This document shows, in pieces, positions 1 through 13,059 of a DNA stretch of 64,000 bases. Source of the DNA: Ailurus styani (taxonomy: Eukaryota > Chordata > Mammalia > Carnivora > Ailuridae). A model generated the notes under the pieces. It made no database searches and had not been told where the DNA came from. It saw nothing but the letters and a program-made list of their open reading frames with translations. A program made the translations under genes and the position numbers. The stretch covers positions 3,681,159-3,745,158 of the forward strand of contig LNAC01000039.1 of the NCBI GenBank assembly GCA_002007465.1. Reading direction: 5' to 3'. Every line of letters starts with the position of its first letter. The first letter of the stretch is position 1.

Positions 1-319
1 TGCCAGCTCTGACTGGGGTATTTTAATAGGTGTATCATTTCCCTGCCAAAGTGACTACGGAACATTGCATAGCTAATTTGTATTCAGTGCTCTCCCTGCA
101 TGCATTCTTAATATTCAGTTTTTGTTGGGACTTTAAGAGGAAAAAAGAGAAAGAAATGAATAAATAGGTTAGGATACAATGAACTGCTTTAAAAAGGAAT
201 TTTAAGTGGTACTGAGTCATTTTGGAGTTCTCTGTACCCATTTGATAACAATAAACGTTGCAAAGCATCGGATAGTTTTCAAAAAAAGAATATATTCATT
301 CTCTTCCTTTGATGCTTAA

Positions 320-412
320 TTCAACCCTGTAAGGTAGGACAGAGTGGTTCCCTATTTTAGGTGAGAAAACTGAGATAAGTAGAAATTAAATGCCAGACAA
401 GGTCAAGGATTT
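320..412 (+). repeat. MIR SINE fragment
   Basis: The segment cctattttaggtgagaaaac followed by tgagataagtagaaattaaa matches the MIR core (bulk mammalian form: cccattttacagatgaggaaactgaggc...). It is ancient and diverged; ends are approximate. Confidence 0.6.
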
Positions 413-805
413 AAATATGGTGGAATGAGCATTAGGGCCCAAGTCTCTTAATGTTTAGATCAGATCATGTCCATCCCATTGTGGCCAGCTGGGCAGATAG
501 AAGGAGGTCCATGGACGGGAAGGATCTGGCTGCGTTTGGTCAGAATCTCTTGACGTCTAGAAGTGAAAGTGAGTGGAAAGCAACTTTGTTATTTACTAAA
601 GACCTCTGTGTCAGCCAACTTAAGGTAATAAACACAGATTCTTGTTGTGAAATCTGTGTGGAGACCCTGCCTGCTGAGTGGTTGATGAGCACCCACTCAG
701 GCATAGCAGGGCCTGTGGGAGGTATGCAACCTCCCATGGCGGCCCCCTGGCACTGTGGGAGAATCTCCACCTGGACTTCAGGAGAAAGGAATTCCAGTGC
801 CATTT

Positions 806-880
806 CCATAGTGCCTAGGTCAGCTGTGTGACCTTGAGCAAACTCCACATAAGACAAATTTCATCACATCTGCTCACTCC
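806..880 (+). repeat. Possible MIR 5' half
   Basis: The stretch aggtcagctgtgtgaccttg followed by agcaaactccac resembles the MIR box (agctgtgtgaccttgggcaagtcact). It is short and degraded. Confidence 0.45.
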
Positions 881-3110
881 CTTGGTTTATCCAGCCAAAT
901 TTTATTGTAATGTCACCGATACAGAAATAAAAGGTAGACCCATTGAGTTTATGAATGCCACGCTGCTGGAGAGTGTAGCTGCTAATGACACATGATAGAT
1001 CCTGTTTCTAGAAGATCTTGAACCTGGTGAGAACACCGGGATGAAACCTCTAAGGCAAATGGGCAGAACCATACTCAGGTTTAACAACAGTGGTCCAGTG
1101 GCAGCATTGGTTATTGATCCATAGCTTTCTTACTCTTGGAAAGGATTTGGGAAAGCTAAAGTCACGTGGTTGGACTGGAGAATATTGAGGAGTTTGAGTT
1201 GACTGGAGGCTCAATATGACTGGGGTTGACAGTGCAACCTGAGGCTCCAGGACAGAAGTGTAGGGTCTAGAAGGACTCATCTGGACTTTGCACGCGTAGC
1301 CATGTGAACACTGGTTTCCAAAAGGGTGCTTTTTAAGAGAGTCATTGATGAATTGCAGGGGAATACTCCTTGGGGGGACTTGATGGTGGTCTTTATATAA
1401 TTAAATGGTCAGGGAGATGAAAAAATGCAGATTTGGAAAGCTGCAGGATCAGAGCTGGGCCAGTGAATGGAAGCTAGAGGGAGACAGAATTTAGCTATAA
1501 AAGTAGGGGTGGGCGACCTGGTGAGGGGGTGAGCTCCTTCCCATCAGATGTGCAACAGCTTGACTTCCTGGCAGGGACTGTGTGTGGCTCCCTGTACCGT
1601 GTGGGATTGGTGCTAAGGGAAGTCATTTGATTGACACTAGCCATCGAGGAGAAAATGTGTGTGACACAAAATATAAATGCTGGGCGCAGGCTGCCCCATC
1701 TGAGAGAAGAGCTGTAGAGGCTGTCTGCACCTGCCTTCATCAACACACACTCCATTATTCCCAGGTTGAGAGAGAAGTTTCTGTCTACACTCACTCTTCA
1801 CTGGTCTTAGATTCAGTTGCTATACTCTGCCCATCCCTCTGGACGTGATACTGCTTAGACAAGACTTTCGAGTGTGTTTCATTTCCCTTTCACCACTGAG
1901 GACGTTGGAGTTCCCAAAACTGCAGGGTAGGGAAGAAATTCAGAGGCAGCTCTTTGTAAGAGCTCACCCTCGAGTGTGTGTATCTGTTCTAAGTAAATCA
2001 GGTAAATTGGAAGCTTTTCGAACATGAATTGATTGGTGTGTGTGTCCTTTTTGTAAGAGAGCAATAGAATTAAGGGTTGAGGTTTTTCTATTTTATTTTT
2101 CTTTTTAGAGATTTTGTTTGGTTACCTAATAGATCAGCCGAGCTAGCCTGGAGGGAAAAAAATGTATCTTTCAATCAGAACTATTTGGGTACATGAGTAA
2201 TGAACTGAAAGCTGTTGGCAAAATGAAGCTCACCTCTTAGGTGGAGAACTCCATGGAAGTGATGCCCAAAGCTTCAGGGATGAAACCAGATAGGTTTCTG
2301 CCCATGGTACCTTCCAAAGGGTGTATTTGCATTTTGGCAGGAAAATACCAGTAGCATGTACACCCATGCTGTTTGTTCCTCATCACCCACAGTTGGGTTT
2401 CATCTGGACTCCCTCCCACCCCTAGCCCATTGTCCCTCGCTCTAAGAATTGCTACTGGCCCTGGCCAAGGGTGTGCTTCTGAGCCAGGTTTACATCCAAA
2501 GACCTTGTCCCACCTTTGACTGGGGAGAACCCATCTACAAATTGGGCTGGACCAAGCAGACTGTCTCCTGGAAAATGGCATTGGGCCTGGCCAGCCTGGT
2601 GGTCAGTGGCTGCTGGAGCTGGGCATGAGATGGAGGCAAGGCTGAACCAGCTATTTCTGACCTGTACCTTCAATCAAACCCCGCCCCCCACTCCACTGTA
2701 AGAACTAAGAGAAAGCCTGCTGAGGACATGGGTGCCTCCCTCCTTCCCCTCACTAACTGTGATTTCCCTGGGACGTGATTGGTAAGAGTGAGTTAGTTTT
2801 CACTGAATTCCACCACAGTAAGAACTGGGGTGCTCTTGGAATTTATTAGACTCTGTGTCATGGGAAGTACATATAGGTGGTTTTGAGTTCAAACTGAGAG
2901 TCATGAGCAGGCGTTATAACCTTGAACTGTGTTTGAGATACGCTGTTTTCTTAAACTTTGAGAGGTTAGGAGTCAGGGGCTATGTTAGTGACTAATCTCA
3001 CAGGGCTCCCCAAAGGTTTCCTTTTCAGTTTTTTAAATAATAGGCATGCTTACAGGGCTGATGCTCATTATTTTGATTCAGGTACTAATGCCTTACTCTT
3101 CTGATTGCTT
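881..3110. other. Unassigned DNA, no gene recognised
   Basis: About 2.2 kb with no SINE, L1 or microsatellite that I recognise and no convincing exon. The open frames here (up to 114 codons) show no domain, splice signals or codon bias that I can defend. Very old repeats may be hidden. Confidence 0.5.
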
Positions 3111-3119
3111 TTGCAAAAC

Positions 3120-3600
3120 ATTAAAACTCATTCTGAGGTTGTCTTTTATAATTTTTAAGACAGATGGTATATTGACAAGAAATTATGTTTGGCTGTGAGT
3201 AACAAAGACCTGAAAAACAGAGACTTAAAAAGTTAGAGGCTTTATTTCTCATGTTAAACAGAAACCTTCGGGTGGCATCCAGGGCTTGGTATGGTAGCTT
3301 CACGGCCCAGTTTCCTCCCATCTGCCATCCTTAGCATGTGGTTTCCATCCTCGTGGACATCAGATGGCTACTGGAACCTGAGCCATCAGGGCCGCATTGC
3401 CAATGGAAAAAGGGGAAGGGCCAAGAGCACAATGTGCATGCCAGTTACTTGGGTCCCACCCAATAGCTTCTACTTATATCTCATTAGCTAGATTTAGTTC
3501 CAGGTTCATCTGGCAGGGAAGGCGGGAATATGGAAATATTAAGCCTGGCTCATAGCTGGCTCAGAAAAAATTAGAGTTCTATTAGCAAAAAAGAAGGGGG
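3120..3600 (+). repeat. Ancient interspersed repeat, family A (copy 1 of 3)
   Basis: It contains ctttatttctcatgttaaac, then gccatccttagcatgtggtt, ggtggcatccagggcttggt and tacttatatctcattagcta in the same order as a common mammalian repeat that I recognise but cannot name with confidence. Two further copies lie at 13060-13790 and 55350-55710. The copy ends near a G-run at 3597-3604. Confidence 0.5.
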
Positions 3601-3961
3601 GGGGTCCAGCAATCTATGCTCTATGTCTAAAGAAACATTTCTGTAAGAAACATTCTATGGGCTTAATATTTTATCATCAAAACCTGTTTGAATGTCATAT
3701 AAATTTTTCATATAACTGTGAAATCTCTGGTAGGGTTTCCACGGCTGACTTAACCATTACTTCAAACTAAAGCCAAAATTGGATTCTTAATCATCCCACC
3801 CAAACGGCTCTTGTCAGCCAGTTCCCCAGACCCAGAGCCATAGTTTGCTCTTTCTTACCCTTCATCCTTCATGTTCACCGACTCACAGATGTTATCTGCT
3901 TACCATCCAGGACATCTCTGAAATCTATCTGTTCCTGTCCAGCCCAACCATCAGCCCGACT

Positions 3962-4050
3962 GGACATCCACTAAGTCAGACACTGTGCTAGGCTCTGCAT
4001 ATGCAAAGATCATTAAAGCCCTTGGTCATGGGACTTCAGTTCTGGGTTAT
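3962..4050 (-). repeat. L2 LINE 3'-end fragment (antisense)
   Basis: The stretch cagacactgtgctaggctct followed by gcatatgcaaagatcattaa matches the reverse complement of the L2 3' end (tgtgccaggcactgtgctaggc...). Confidence 0.6.
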
Positions 4051-5604
4051 GCACCTGCACCCATCCAAGAGCTAGTAGTCTTCCTGATTCCGTTTCCACA
4101 CCTGCCACTCCTTGTGCGTACACCCTGACTCAGACACTTTGTCCCCTCCTTCCCACCCGATGGAGTCAAAATCTGTGTTTTTCAGATACTCCACGGCCTT
4201 TATCCATTGTAGTTATGAGTCTTGGCTTCCCCTGGCCATGTGGAGGGAGGGTAGATTCTAGAAAGATCCCTGTGGTGCCACTTCTTGGCACTGTGACCTT
4301 TGGCAGAATCTCTGGCTGCCAGCAGTGTGTGTGAACAATGTTGACGGGTAGCAAGGAACACTGGAGTGAATTTGTCAGAAAGAGGAATAGCAAGACAATT
4401 TGAAAGAGCCTCCTGTTTTAACAAGGTACTTGACTACCTTTGGATCAATTCAGAGAGGTTTCAATGAGTCTTAAGAGGATTAGGCCAGAGGACTTCAGTG
4501 AAACTTTTGTGCTTTTGTTTCCTGGGGTGGAAACCCTTGAGGAGTTAAAAAACAACGCTTAACATGGAGCAAGAGCTTTTCAATGACCAATCGGGGGCCC
4601 ATAATACCATTCAGCATCTCTGAAGAGCTTTAGAGTCTATAAACATTTTCAAAATATTTCATTTAACCTTCACAATCATTGAAATGCTTGAAAAATCCCA
4701 CATTTTAAGATGTCTCTATCAGAAACATCACCAGCATCCTCAATAGCCATTCAAAAGGATGATGTCTCCAGGCCTGTCACCCTCTTCCTCTTTTATACAA
4801 CTATTTAGAGAGAGTCCCTGGAAGGAGGTAAAGTGAACATCCTTAGCCCTTTTTGCATTTGTGGGCATTGAGACTTTGTGTGGTGAAGTGAGTTTTTGGG
4901 AATTACAGCAGTAAGGGGCAGAGTTAGGGAGCAAAATCTGGTCATCTGACTCTTGTTCTGGGAGAGATAGTGAGAGCAAAAGAAATGGTGACAGTGAGGG
5001 ATTAAAGCCACGTCATCCTTCTGCTACTCCTGTCCCAACTCTTACTAAGATTTCAGAGTGACAGGAGAAAGGGAACTCGTGGGTATGGACATGCTAGTGT
5101 TGAAAGAGCTGTATATGTATTCTGGAGGGGATGGGTGTAAAGCACATGACTGTATGAAGGGAGTGGGGTCATGGATCCAGAAGCAGGATCCCAGAAATGG
5201 ACTTAGAGGACCAAAGCAGGAAGACTATGATCTTCTAAATAACTTTAGGCAATGTGGATTTAGAGACTGGATTTGGCCGGGGAAGTGGACAACTGTTCTT
5301 TCCGTTGTCCAACATCAGTTTGCTTTCTCCTGTTAACCACATCCTAAACTCCTGCTTGGGAACTACCACTAACTCTGTTCTCAGTCTATGGATTTCTAGA
5401 GGAACTGAATCTAGCTCTGGCCTGGGAATCAGGGAACTGACCTGGGCCTAAATTAATCACTCTATCAAATTTCCCTAGGCAAAGGGATTGGTTGAGGAAT
5501 GGGTAGTGACCCAATTAGACCCAATGAGGTTTTCTACATTCCTTTTCTGCTGGATGTGGACCTGGAAGGGTGTAGTTCAGGGAGTTGCAGACAGCCATCT
5601 TATG
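4051..5604. other. Unassigned DNA with possible MIR scraps
   Basis: No exon recognised. Parts of 4620-4945 (a segment ending in cagcagtaaggggcagagtt) faintly resemble an antisense MIR broken into pieces; I do not call it separately. Confidence 0.4.
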
Positions 5605-5858
5605 CTCATAAGCCTGTTTATTTATTTATTTTTTTAAGATTTTATTTGTTTATTTGACAGAGAGAGAGAGAGAGAGAAAGAGAGATAGCAGATCACAAAT
5701 AGGCAGAGAGGCAGGCAGAGAGAGAGGAGGAAGCAGGCTCCCACTGAGTGGAGAGCCCGATGTGGGGCTTGATCCCAGGACCCTGAGATCATGACCTGAA
5801 CCAAAGGCAGAGGCTTTAACCCATTGAGCCACCCAGGCGCCCCTCATAAGCCTGTTTA
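5605..5858 (-). repeat. CAN-SINE with 16-bp TSD
   Basis: Reverse-oriented tRNA-derived SINE body at 5621-5842: A-rich tail (as T) on the left, GA-rich middle, and the head gagccacccaggcgcccc on the right. It is flanked by a perfect direct repeat ctcataagcctgttta at 5605-5620 and 5843-5858. The perfect TSD suggests a fairly young insertion. A 149-codon frame over 5650-6099 is a by-product of this SINE. Confidence 0.95.
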
Positions 5859-6384
5859 AAAATGGCTTTACCATTCTACATGAAGCTGAGTAGAGACAAA
5901 GATAAAATTGGATCCTGATCAACTTCATTTGAAATCTTGTATACAATGATCTTCCTCCTGAAATTTTTGGTATATAGAGCAAAAAAATTTTTTTGTTTGT
6001 TTGTTTTACCCAGTTTGGGACATGTCTTCTCTCAACTGCAGTCAAATAAAGTAAGATTTTAACTTTACATAAACTGTCTATAGAGTAAATGTTTGTCATA
6101 TAGATTTCTTATAATGTAACTTCTTTCTTTTTAATGGAATTGTGTTAGGAAGGTTTGCAAAGGGCTTCTGCTTATGGCTATAATGGAGTGGCTCCTAAGA
6201 GATTACCTTCCTCTTAAGAGCAACCATAAATCTGTCCTTGAAAATACAGCTGTTTGACAGCATGAAGTGTTGAGACAACCAGAATTGGAGGGGATTGGCT
6301 CTCTGAGAGAATGAAGTACCATTCTAGATATAATTCCAGAGCTGGTACTCTTCACTGTGTTAAGGAACATGGTAGGAAGCATGT

Positions 6385-6540
6385 TTTGGTAGATGGGTAA
6401 AAAAATGAATTAGGTTTGGGGCACATTGACTTTGAACTGCCGTTGGGACCTCCTATTGGAAATGTAGGCCTGGGGATGAGGAGAGAAATCAAAGCAGAGA
6501 TAGATCTGGGAGTTACCATGGGTATGGGACATGGATATTA
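6385..6540 (-). repeat. L2 LINE internal fragment (antisense)
   Basis: Contains cacattgactttgaactgcc, gatgaggagagaaatcaaag and agatagatctgggagttacc in the order of the antisense L2 segment also seen within 36.1-38.3 kb. Confidence 0.5.
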
Positions 6541-6544
6541 TTTA

Positions 6545-7136
6545 TCTCCTCAGATTCTCTTGCCACCACTGCCTGTTGGACCATCAACCACTTGTTCTGC
6601 TCTAAATGGGGTCATTGCCAGTTGACTGAATTTGCTTGCACTTAGGCAACTATGCCAGGCACTCCCTCCTTTGTCCACCACACAGTAATGCCAAATGACA
6701 ACATACTGTAGATTCTGGCTCCTCCCGACACTTCCAGACTTGGATGAAATAGCTCATCACAACTCATGGGTCCTGGCATTCCAAACAACCACCAAAGAGG
6801 CAGTGATATAATCTGAAAATGTGGGGGAGCTAACTACCCATGAAATAAATGATGACCAAGGGCTAATAGAAGAGCACAGGAAATTCCTATGTCCTATGAA
6901 CTGATATAAGGTATAGTGTGTCCAGCTAGCCTATTTGGAAATATCCATGTGGTCCAGCAGATATACTTGCTAATAACCTGTGTGTCTCATCACAGTTCAT
7001 TGTGAAACAATGGCTAATGTGGTGATGCATCATCTTGCATTTGCTTCACATTCTTCCTTGCCTCACTTCTCAAATAAAGCATGGGTACCTAATCCTTGCC
7101 TCAGGCTCTGTTTTTGAAGAAACCTGATTAAAGACA
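6545..7136 (+). mobile_element. Solitary LTR-like element, probably ERVL class
   Basis: The right end reads like an LTR 3' end: the polyadenylation signal aataaa at about 7073, followed by cctcaggctctgtttttgaa and aaacctgattaaagaca. No internal retroviral sequence follows it. The family name is not certain, and it is non-coding. Confidence 0.45.
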
Positions 7137-7955
7137 GCAGCTGATAGGTGGTAGTTGAAGCCAAGGCAATTGGTGAATAGGCAGAATATCAAGAGAGGAG
7201 GGCCTCACAAGAGCCATTAACAATATCATTAGGCAAAGGATGAGGGAAAAAGATGAAACAGAGAAGAAGACCAACACAGAAAAGTCAAAGACACAGGAGG
7301 AGCCCATCTTCAGGGATGATAAACTCTTTCTCTTTGGATACAATTAAAAAAGGCTAAAGACATGGGTCATGGATGTACTTGGTAATAGGGAAATTGAGGA
7401 CAGACTTTCCCATGCTTGGCTTGTGTATTTTTTTTTTAACTGTCATATATCTTCTCTTCCATTGTTTAACTTAATTCTCTTCGGGACAAGAAGTTTCATT
7501 TGTCTCAAATAGATATTACTATAAAGACCCTACCAGCTTGGGAATCCTTATTAAAGTAGATCATGTTAACAGTGTGTTTTGATGTCCCTGGAATTAACAG
7601 CCTCTATCAACCAAATGGCAAAGTCCCTCCCTCCCTGGTATGGCTCTAGGAACCCTCTAGCAAGAAGAGTAGATCACATAAAATTTCTGCCACTGCCAGA
7701 GTCCCAACCATTCCTCTCACTAGCTGAAGCTTTCCTTTTCCTTTACAGCCATTGTTTCCATCCTTTTGGTCGGTCTTTTGATGCCACCTGCCCCATCTAC
7801 CTCCATGCCTTGCTAACTCTTCCTTGTCTATCATCTGGGGGTGTCTGCCACTAACACCAGGAAGAACCCCAGCACCAGCTGTCCAGTACTCCAGCATAGC
7901 CAGGCTCAGTCTACCTGCAGGGATTGGCACATGGTCAGTGCTTGGTAAATGCCCA
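7137..7955. other. Unassigned DNA
   Basis: No repeat or exon recognised, apart from a T-run at 7429-7437. Confidence 0.45.
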
Positions 7956-8179
7956 CTAAAGGAAGTATTTTTTTTTTAAGATTTTATTTATTTATTTCAC
8001 AGAGGGAGAGAGATCACAAGGAGGCAGAGAGGCAGGCAGAGAGAGAGAGGGGGAAGCAGGCTCCCCGCTGAGCAGGGAGCCCGATGCGGGCCTCGATCCC
8101 AGGACCCTGAAATCATGACCTGAGCCGAAAGCAGAGGCTTTAACCCACTGAGCCACCCAGGCACCCTAAAGGAAGTATT
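7956..8179 (-). repeat. CAN-SINE, young subfamily, perfect 14-bp TSD
   Basis: SINE body 7970-8165, reverse orientation, with a nearly consensus head (ctgagccacccaggcaccct) and the block agcccgatgcgggcctcgat shared with the copies at 24.1 and 60.5 kb. Direct repeats ctaaaggaagtatt lie at 7956-7969 and 8166-8179. Confidence 0.95.
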
Positions 8180-8680
8180 AAGTGGTAGAAACAAAGTAAT
8201 AATAATGGATGGGAAGTTGGTGTGGGTACAGCAGAGAAAGAAAACACTGTATCCTTCTAGAGCAAATTTTAGCAAAAGATGCACAGTCCTTATGTCAAGG
8301 AAGAAAGAAGCCTGGCAGGTTTGAGGGAAAAGTAAATGAGGGTGAAGCCAGGGAGGCTCTGAAGCCAGCCCAACACATGGAAAATGAAACAGGAGGCAGG
8401 TTATATACTCTTGTGATGTCTCTGGCTTTTACCTTGTGTAACTTCCTTAAAATTTCTGTCCTTGTATTTTGTAGCTATTTTGGGACTGGAAATCATCTTA
8501 GATGTGTTATTTGTGGATAACCAATATATTTCACTTTTTTCCATTTTGGTGTTTTTGCTTACAGAAAGCAAAAGTTTGTCACAGCAACTCCCACTACAGT
8601 TTAGTTACTATACTGACAGCTAGTGTTAATAAGCAGCGATGCAAGTTTGTGAGTATGGGTGTGATTGTGTGTGATGGTGT

Positions 8681-8726
8681 ATGAGAGAAAGAGAGAGACA
8701 GAGAGAAACAGACACAGAAAGAGCCC
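8681..8726 (+). repeat. GA-rich low-complexity tract
   Basis: Imperfect repeats of gagaaa and gagaca. Confidence 0.7.
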
Positions 8727-8756
8727 AGTGATGAGCAGTGCCAGTGTGGTGAATTT

Positions 8757-9372
8757 AAAACATGTCTGAAAATTCTTTGATGCTTGTCCCATTGAGAGTT
8801 AGGGTGACCATCTCCTCCCCTTGAATCTGGGCCTTTGTGACTAGTTGATCAACTTTAGTGACTGACTGGCCAATGGAGTAAGGCCCAGATTATACTCTGT
8901 GTCTGCTAGGTCATAAAAGGCAATGCAGCTTCTGACTTGTTCCCTTGGGATTCTTGCCTTTGGAGCCCTGAGCTTCCAGTAAGAAGTCCAAGGTCATCAA
9001 GCTGTGAGGAGGTCCCACCTACACAGAGCTCAGGTGTAGGTGTTCTGGCTATGGCTGAGGGCCTTAGCCAACTGAGGGCCCACTAGACATATCAATGAAG
9101 ATGTCTCCAGATGATTTCTATCCCTACTTGCTGAGTTGCTCCACCTCCAAGTCTTTTCAGCTGAGACTATAGACATTTTATAGCTGAGATTTATAGCTGA
9201 AATTATAGACATTTTGAGGTGGAAACATTTGAGTGGAAACAAGCTGATCCTACCTGGCCTTTTCCAAATTCCTGACCCACACAATCTTTATTACAGTGAT
9301 TGTCTTTTACTGCTGAATTTTGGAATAGTTTGTTACACAAAAATAGATATTTAAATAGTCACAGAACTTTTA
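8757..9372 (+). mobile_element. Solitary MaLR (MLT1-like) LTR
   Basis: Matches the layout of a MaLR/MLT1-type LTR: atctgggcctttgtgacta near the start, cccttgggattcttgccttt, gccctgagcttccagtaaga, and the end gtttgttacacaaaaataga. No internal ERV sequence is present. Very old and non-coding; an exact family call needs an alignment. Confidence 0.55.
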
Positions 9373-9664
9373 TCAGAACATAGTTTTCAGTAACTATGCT
9401 TACCATGAACAAACAGTAGCTTTTATGCTTCAAATACATGACTATTTAGTATCTAATAGTTTTTAAATAAAATGAAAAGTGAATTTCAGTTGCTTCTCAA
9501 ATGGAAATCTCCTAAATACAATATTCCTTCCAGGGCCTCCACCCCAAATGCCAAATATGTGTACATTTGTATTGTATTTTTTATATAAACATTACTCATA
9601 AGATTGAAGTAGGAGCACACACATAACATATTCATACCCAATTTTAAAGTAAGTGTTCTGCATT

Positions 9665-9726
9665 TTGATTTAGGCTCAAAGGGTGTTTATTATGTGTTGA
9701 TTTAGGCTCAAAGGGTGTTTATTATG
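9665..9726 (+). repeat. 32-bp tandem duplication, two copies
   Basis: The unit starting ttgatttaggctcaaagggt occurs at 9665 and again at 9697, identical over 30 bases (9665-9694 and 9697-9726). Confidence 0.95.
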
Positions 9727-11603
9727 GTCTAGTATGATGCCTATGGTGAGGGAAGCTAACGTGCTAGTTCCTGTGGATCCAGAATAAAAATAACTCAAGA
9801 AATGAATATAGGGGAGCTGGTGTTGAAGGCAAGGAGCAGAAAGCAGGAGGTAAACATCCTAATGGTTAGAAATGGCCAGGCTAAACTAGATATTAAAGTA
9901 AAATGCCCCAATGGAATATGGGGCATATATTTGAAACACGCATGTCTTTGAAACTTGAAAACAAAGATAGGTAAAATCATACAAGACAAAGACAACAGAA
10001 AAACGGGATTGACATCCCCAAAATCAAAGAAGGTTGAATTAAAGGCAAAAAGCATTAAGTTCAGCACTAAATTAATCATTAAAATAGAGCATGCTGTTCT
10101 AGAATGATAAAGGTGTAAATCACAATAGACATCTAACAATTATAAGTATGTAGTTAATAATATACCAACAAATTCATGAAGCAAAGCCTACAGAACATAA
10201 AGAAAATAGATGGAAAGATATTAATGGTAGGAGATTTTAATTTTTTTTATCTGAGCCCAGATAGGTACATAAAAATAAAAATAGTAAAGTCCTTTAAGTA
10301 AGTAAAATAATTAATAAGATAGATCCCATGAATATACATTCAAACACTGTATTAGAGAATATATCTTCTTTAAAGTGAAAGTACTCATGCAATAGTCACA
10401 AAAATGTGACTCTATATTAAACTGAAAGAATATTTGATCTACTTGAAAGATATAAAAATAGTATAGGTCAAATTCTTTAACACTATCAATAAAACTGGAA
10501 GTAACTACAAATCTAAAAACCTTATCATTTGGAGAATTTAAACTCTCTGTCAACTCTTTGGTCAAGGAGGAAATTAAAGCATAGGAAATCTACAAAGTAA
10601 TAACAATATGTATATTACATGTCAGAACTATGGGAAATAGCTAAATCAGTAAACTTCAGAAAGAAATTCAAAGTCCTAAATATTTATATCAATACACAAG
10701 AAAGAATAAAAATATTAGAGATCCAGCTCTAAAAGTTAGTAAAAGAACAATAAAACCAAGGCAAGGAGATGGAAGGAATACTAAAGATCAAAGCCTAACT
10801 TATTACATTAAAAAACAGAAAAATTGTAACACCAGTGAATAAAGCAAATCAAGAACTGTTTCTTCAGTGGAAAAACATAGATATATATATAGATGTTAGG
10901 TAACCTAATCAGGAAAGGGGGGATGAAAACCCAAATATCTACAACATTTTTAAATTTTAACAATTTTTACAACAATTTTTAAATAAAATTGAATCATAAA
11001 TAGCTGCTTTGCTTAACTCTGTACAAATAAAATGAATAAGTGGATGTTTTCCTAGTAAATATAAATTGCCAGAATTGGTCAGAGAAGAAAGAAAATCTAA
11101 ACAAGCCACTTAACATGAATGAATTACAAAATTATTAATGAACTAACCCACAAAGAGCAACAGGCCTGTATAGTTTCTTGGGCAAGTTCTATGTAATTTT
11201 TTAGGAGCTAGTAACTTCAATGCAAATTAAACTGTTTCAGAAAAAAAGGAGAATCAAAGGTGCATATTCTTTTTAATGAAACCAGTATAACATTGATATT
11301 AAAACCCAACAAAAATGATACCCCCAAATCAATAAAATCATAGTGCAATCTTACCTATGAATATTGCTGTAAAAATTCAGAATAAAATAAAATTCTATTA
11401 AAGCCATGAGATAGGTAAAAATACATATTATTATCATTTCACAATGTATTGGAAACACTAGCCAACATAATTGAACAAGATGAAATAAGTTGGGGGTATA
11501 GAAACTTGAAAGTAAGAGGTAAATTTATGACTTTGAAGGTAATAGGGTTTACCTAAAGAATCCAAGAGATTCAATGAAAAAATCTATTAAAAGTAATACA
11601 TTT

Positions 11604-11775
11604 GGGGTGCCTCGTGGCTCAGTTGGTCAAGTGTCTGACTTTAGCTCAGGGTCTGGGATCAAGCCCCAAGTCAGTTTCCCTGCTGACTGTGGAGTCTGCT
11701 TGTCCTGCTGCCCCTCGCCCTGCTCATGCTCTCTCTCTCTCTCTCTCTCAAATAAATAAAATCTTAAAAAAAAGT
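11604..11775 (+). repeat. CAN-SINE, short variant
   Basis: Head ggggtgcctcgtggctcagt, a (CT)n tract at 11729-11749, then aaataaataaaatctta. The surrounding aaaagtaata / aaaagtagta may be a degraded TSD. Inserted in the L1M. Confidence 0.9.
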
Positions 11776-12192
11776 AGTAAGAAATTTTATTTAGGAAATT
11801 TGGTACAGAGTTAACATTTAGAAATTAGTAATCTAATTATTTAGAAATAATAACTAGTTAAAAATGTGATGGAAAAAAGACCTCATGTACAATAGAAACA
11901 AAAACATAAATTGGGATAAATTTTAAAGGAAATTGTGCAAGGACTACATAGAGAAAACTTTCAAATGCAGATGAGGACCTTAAAAGAATTGAAAGCATAT
12001 TATGTTCTTGGGTAGGAATATTCCACATCACAGAGATGTAAATTCTCCCAGAGTTAATCTCTAAGTGCCAAACAATTACAATAAAAATACTATCAGAATA
12101 TTCTTTTAGAATTAGATAAGCTGATTACATGGTTTATCTGAAAAAATAATTAGTAACCAGAAAAAAAATCTAAAAAAGAATAGATGTAATAG

Positions 12193-12815
12193 GTGTATTA
12201 ATTTTCTATTGATGCATAACAAATTACCACAAATTTAGTGGCTTAAAATAGCACCTACTTATGAGTTCACAGTTCTGTAGGTCAGAAGTCCAGGCATGGC
12301 CTAAGAGGGTTCTCAACTCAGGGTCTAGTGAGACTAAAATTTAGGTGTCCATCAGGTTACATTCCTTTCTAGAGGATGAACTGGGAAAGGATCTGCTTCC
12401 AATTTCATTCTGATTATTGTCTGATTTTATTTCCTTGTGATTAGAAGAACTAGGACTGCATTTCCTCGCTGGTTGTCAGCCAGGAGCTTTTAGCTCCTAG
12501 AAGTCTCCCATATTACTGACCATATTACAGAGCCCCCTCCATCTTCAAAGCCAGAAATGGGGAATCTCCCTGATACTGATTTCCTTCATGTTCTGAATCT
12601 GTTTCCAGAAAGAGTCCAGTCTCTCTAAAGTTTTCACCTAATTATGTCAGGCCCACCCAGGATAAGCTCCCTTGCTTAAATTAACTATGCCAAATAATAT
12701 AACTTAATCATGGGGGTGACTACCCTATAATTCACAAATCCTAGGGATTATAAAGGATATATATACCAGAGAGCAGGAATCTTGGGAGTCAACTTAGAAT
12801 TCTGCCTTAGAATAT
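12193..12815 (-). mobile_element. LTR-like repeat, family B (copy 1 of 2)
   Basis: Begins attaattttctattgatgca with aacaaattaccacaaattta, and continues through ttctgtaggtcagaagtcca and cctccatcttcaaagccaga to agaattctgcc. The layout matches a MaLR/ERVL-type LTR read in reverse. It splits the L1M, whose sequence resumes at about 12817. A second copy is at 38.34 kb. Confidence 0.6.
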
Positions 12816-13059
12816 CCTTCTTAAAATCACAGGGAACAAGAAATCTGTAATAGTTAAACTGTGTGATACTAGTGAATAAATAGGTCAATATTGATTGCCA
12901 AAAAATAGATCTGGCTTGAAAGTCCAGGAATAAACCCTAAAACATGAGTATGAGAAAGATGATTTTCAAGTAATTGATGAAAATAGTCAATTATTCTGTA
13001 AGTGTTATTGGAACAAATTGGTAGCCAGCCAGAAAAGGTAGATTAGAAACCTACATTAG

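Noticed and set aside
1495..1794. 99-codon minus-strand frame with possible old-repeat similarity
   Set aside because: Some phrases recall ancient LINE sequence (gtgagctccttcccatcaga), but not enough to call a family or a gene.
5650..6099. 149-codon minus-strand frame
   Set aside because: Its C-terminal part is the translated SINE (Trp-Val-Ala-Gln-Trp type peptide from the SINE head); the rest is neighbouring random DNA.
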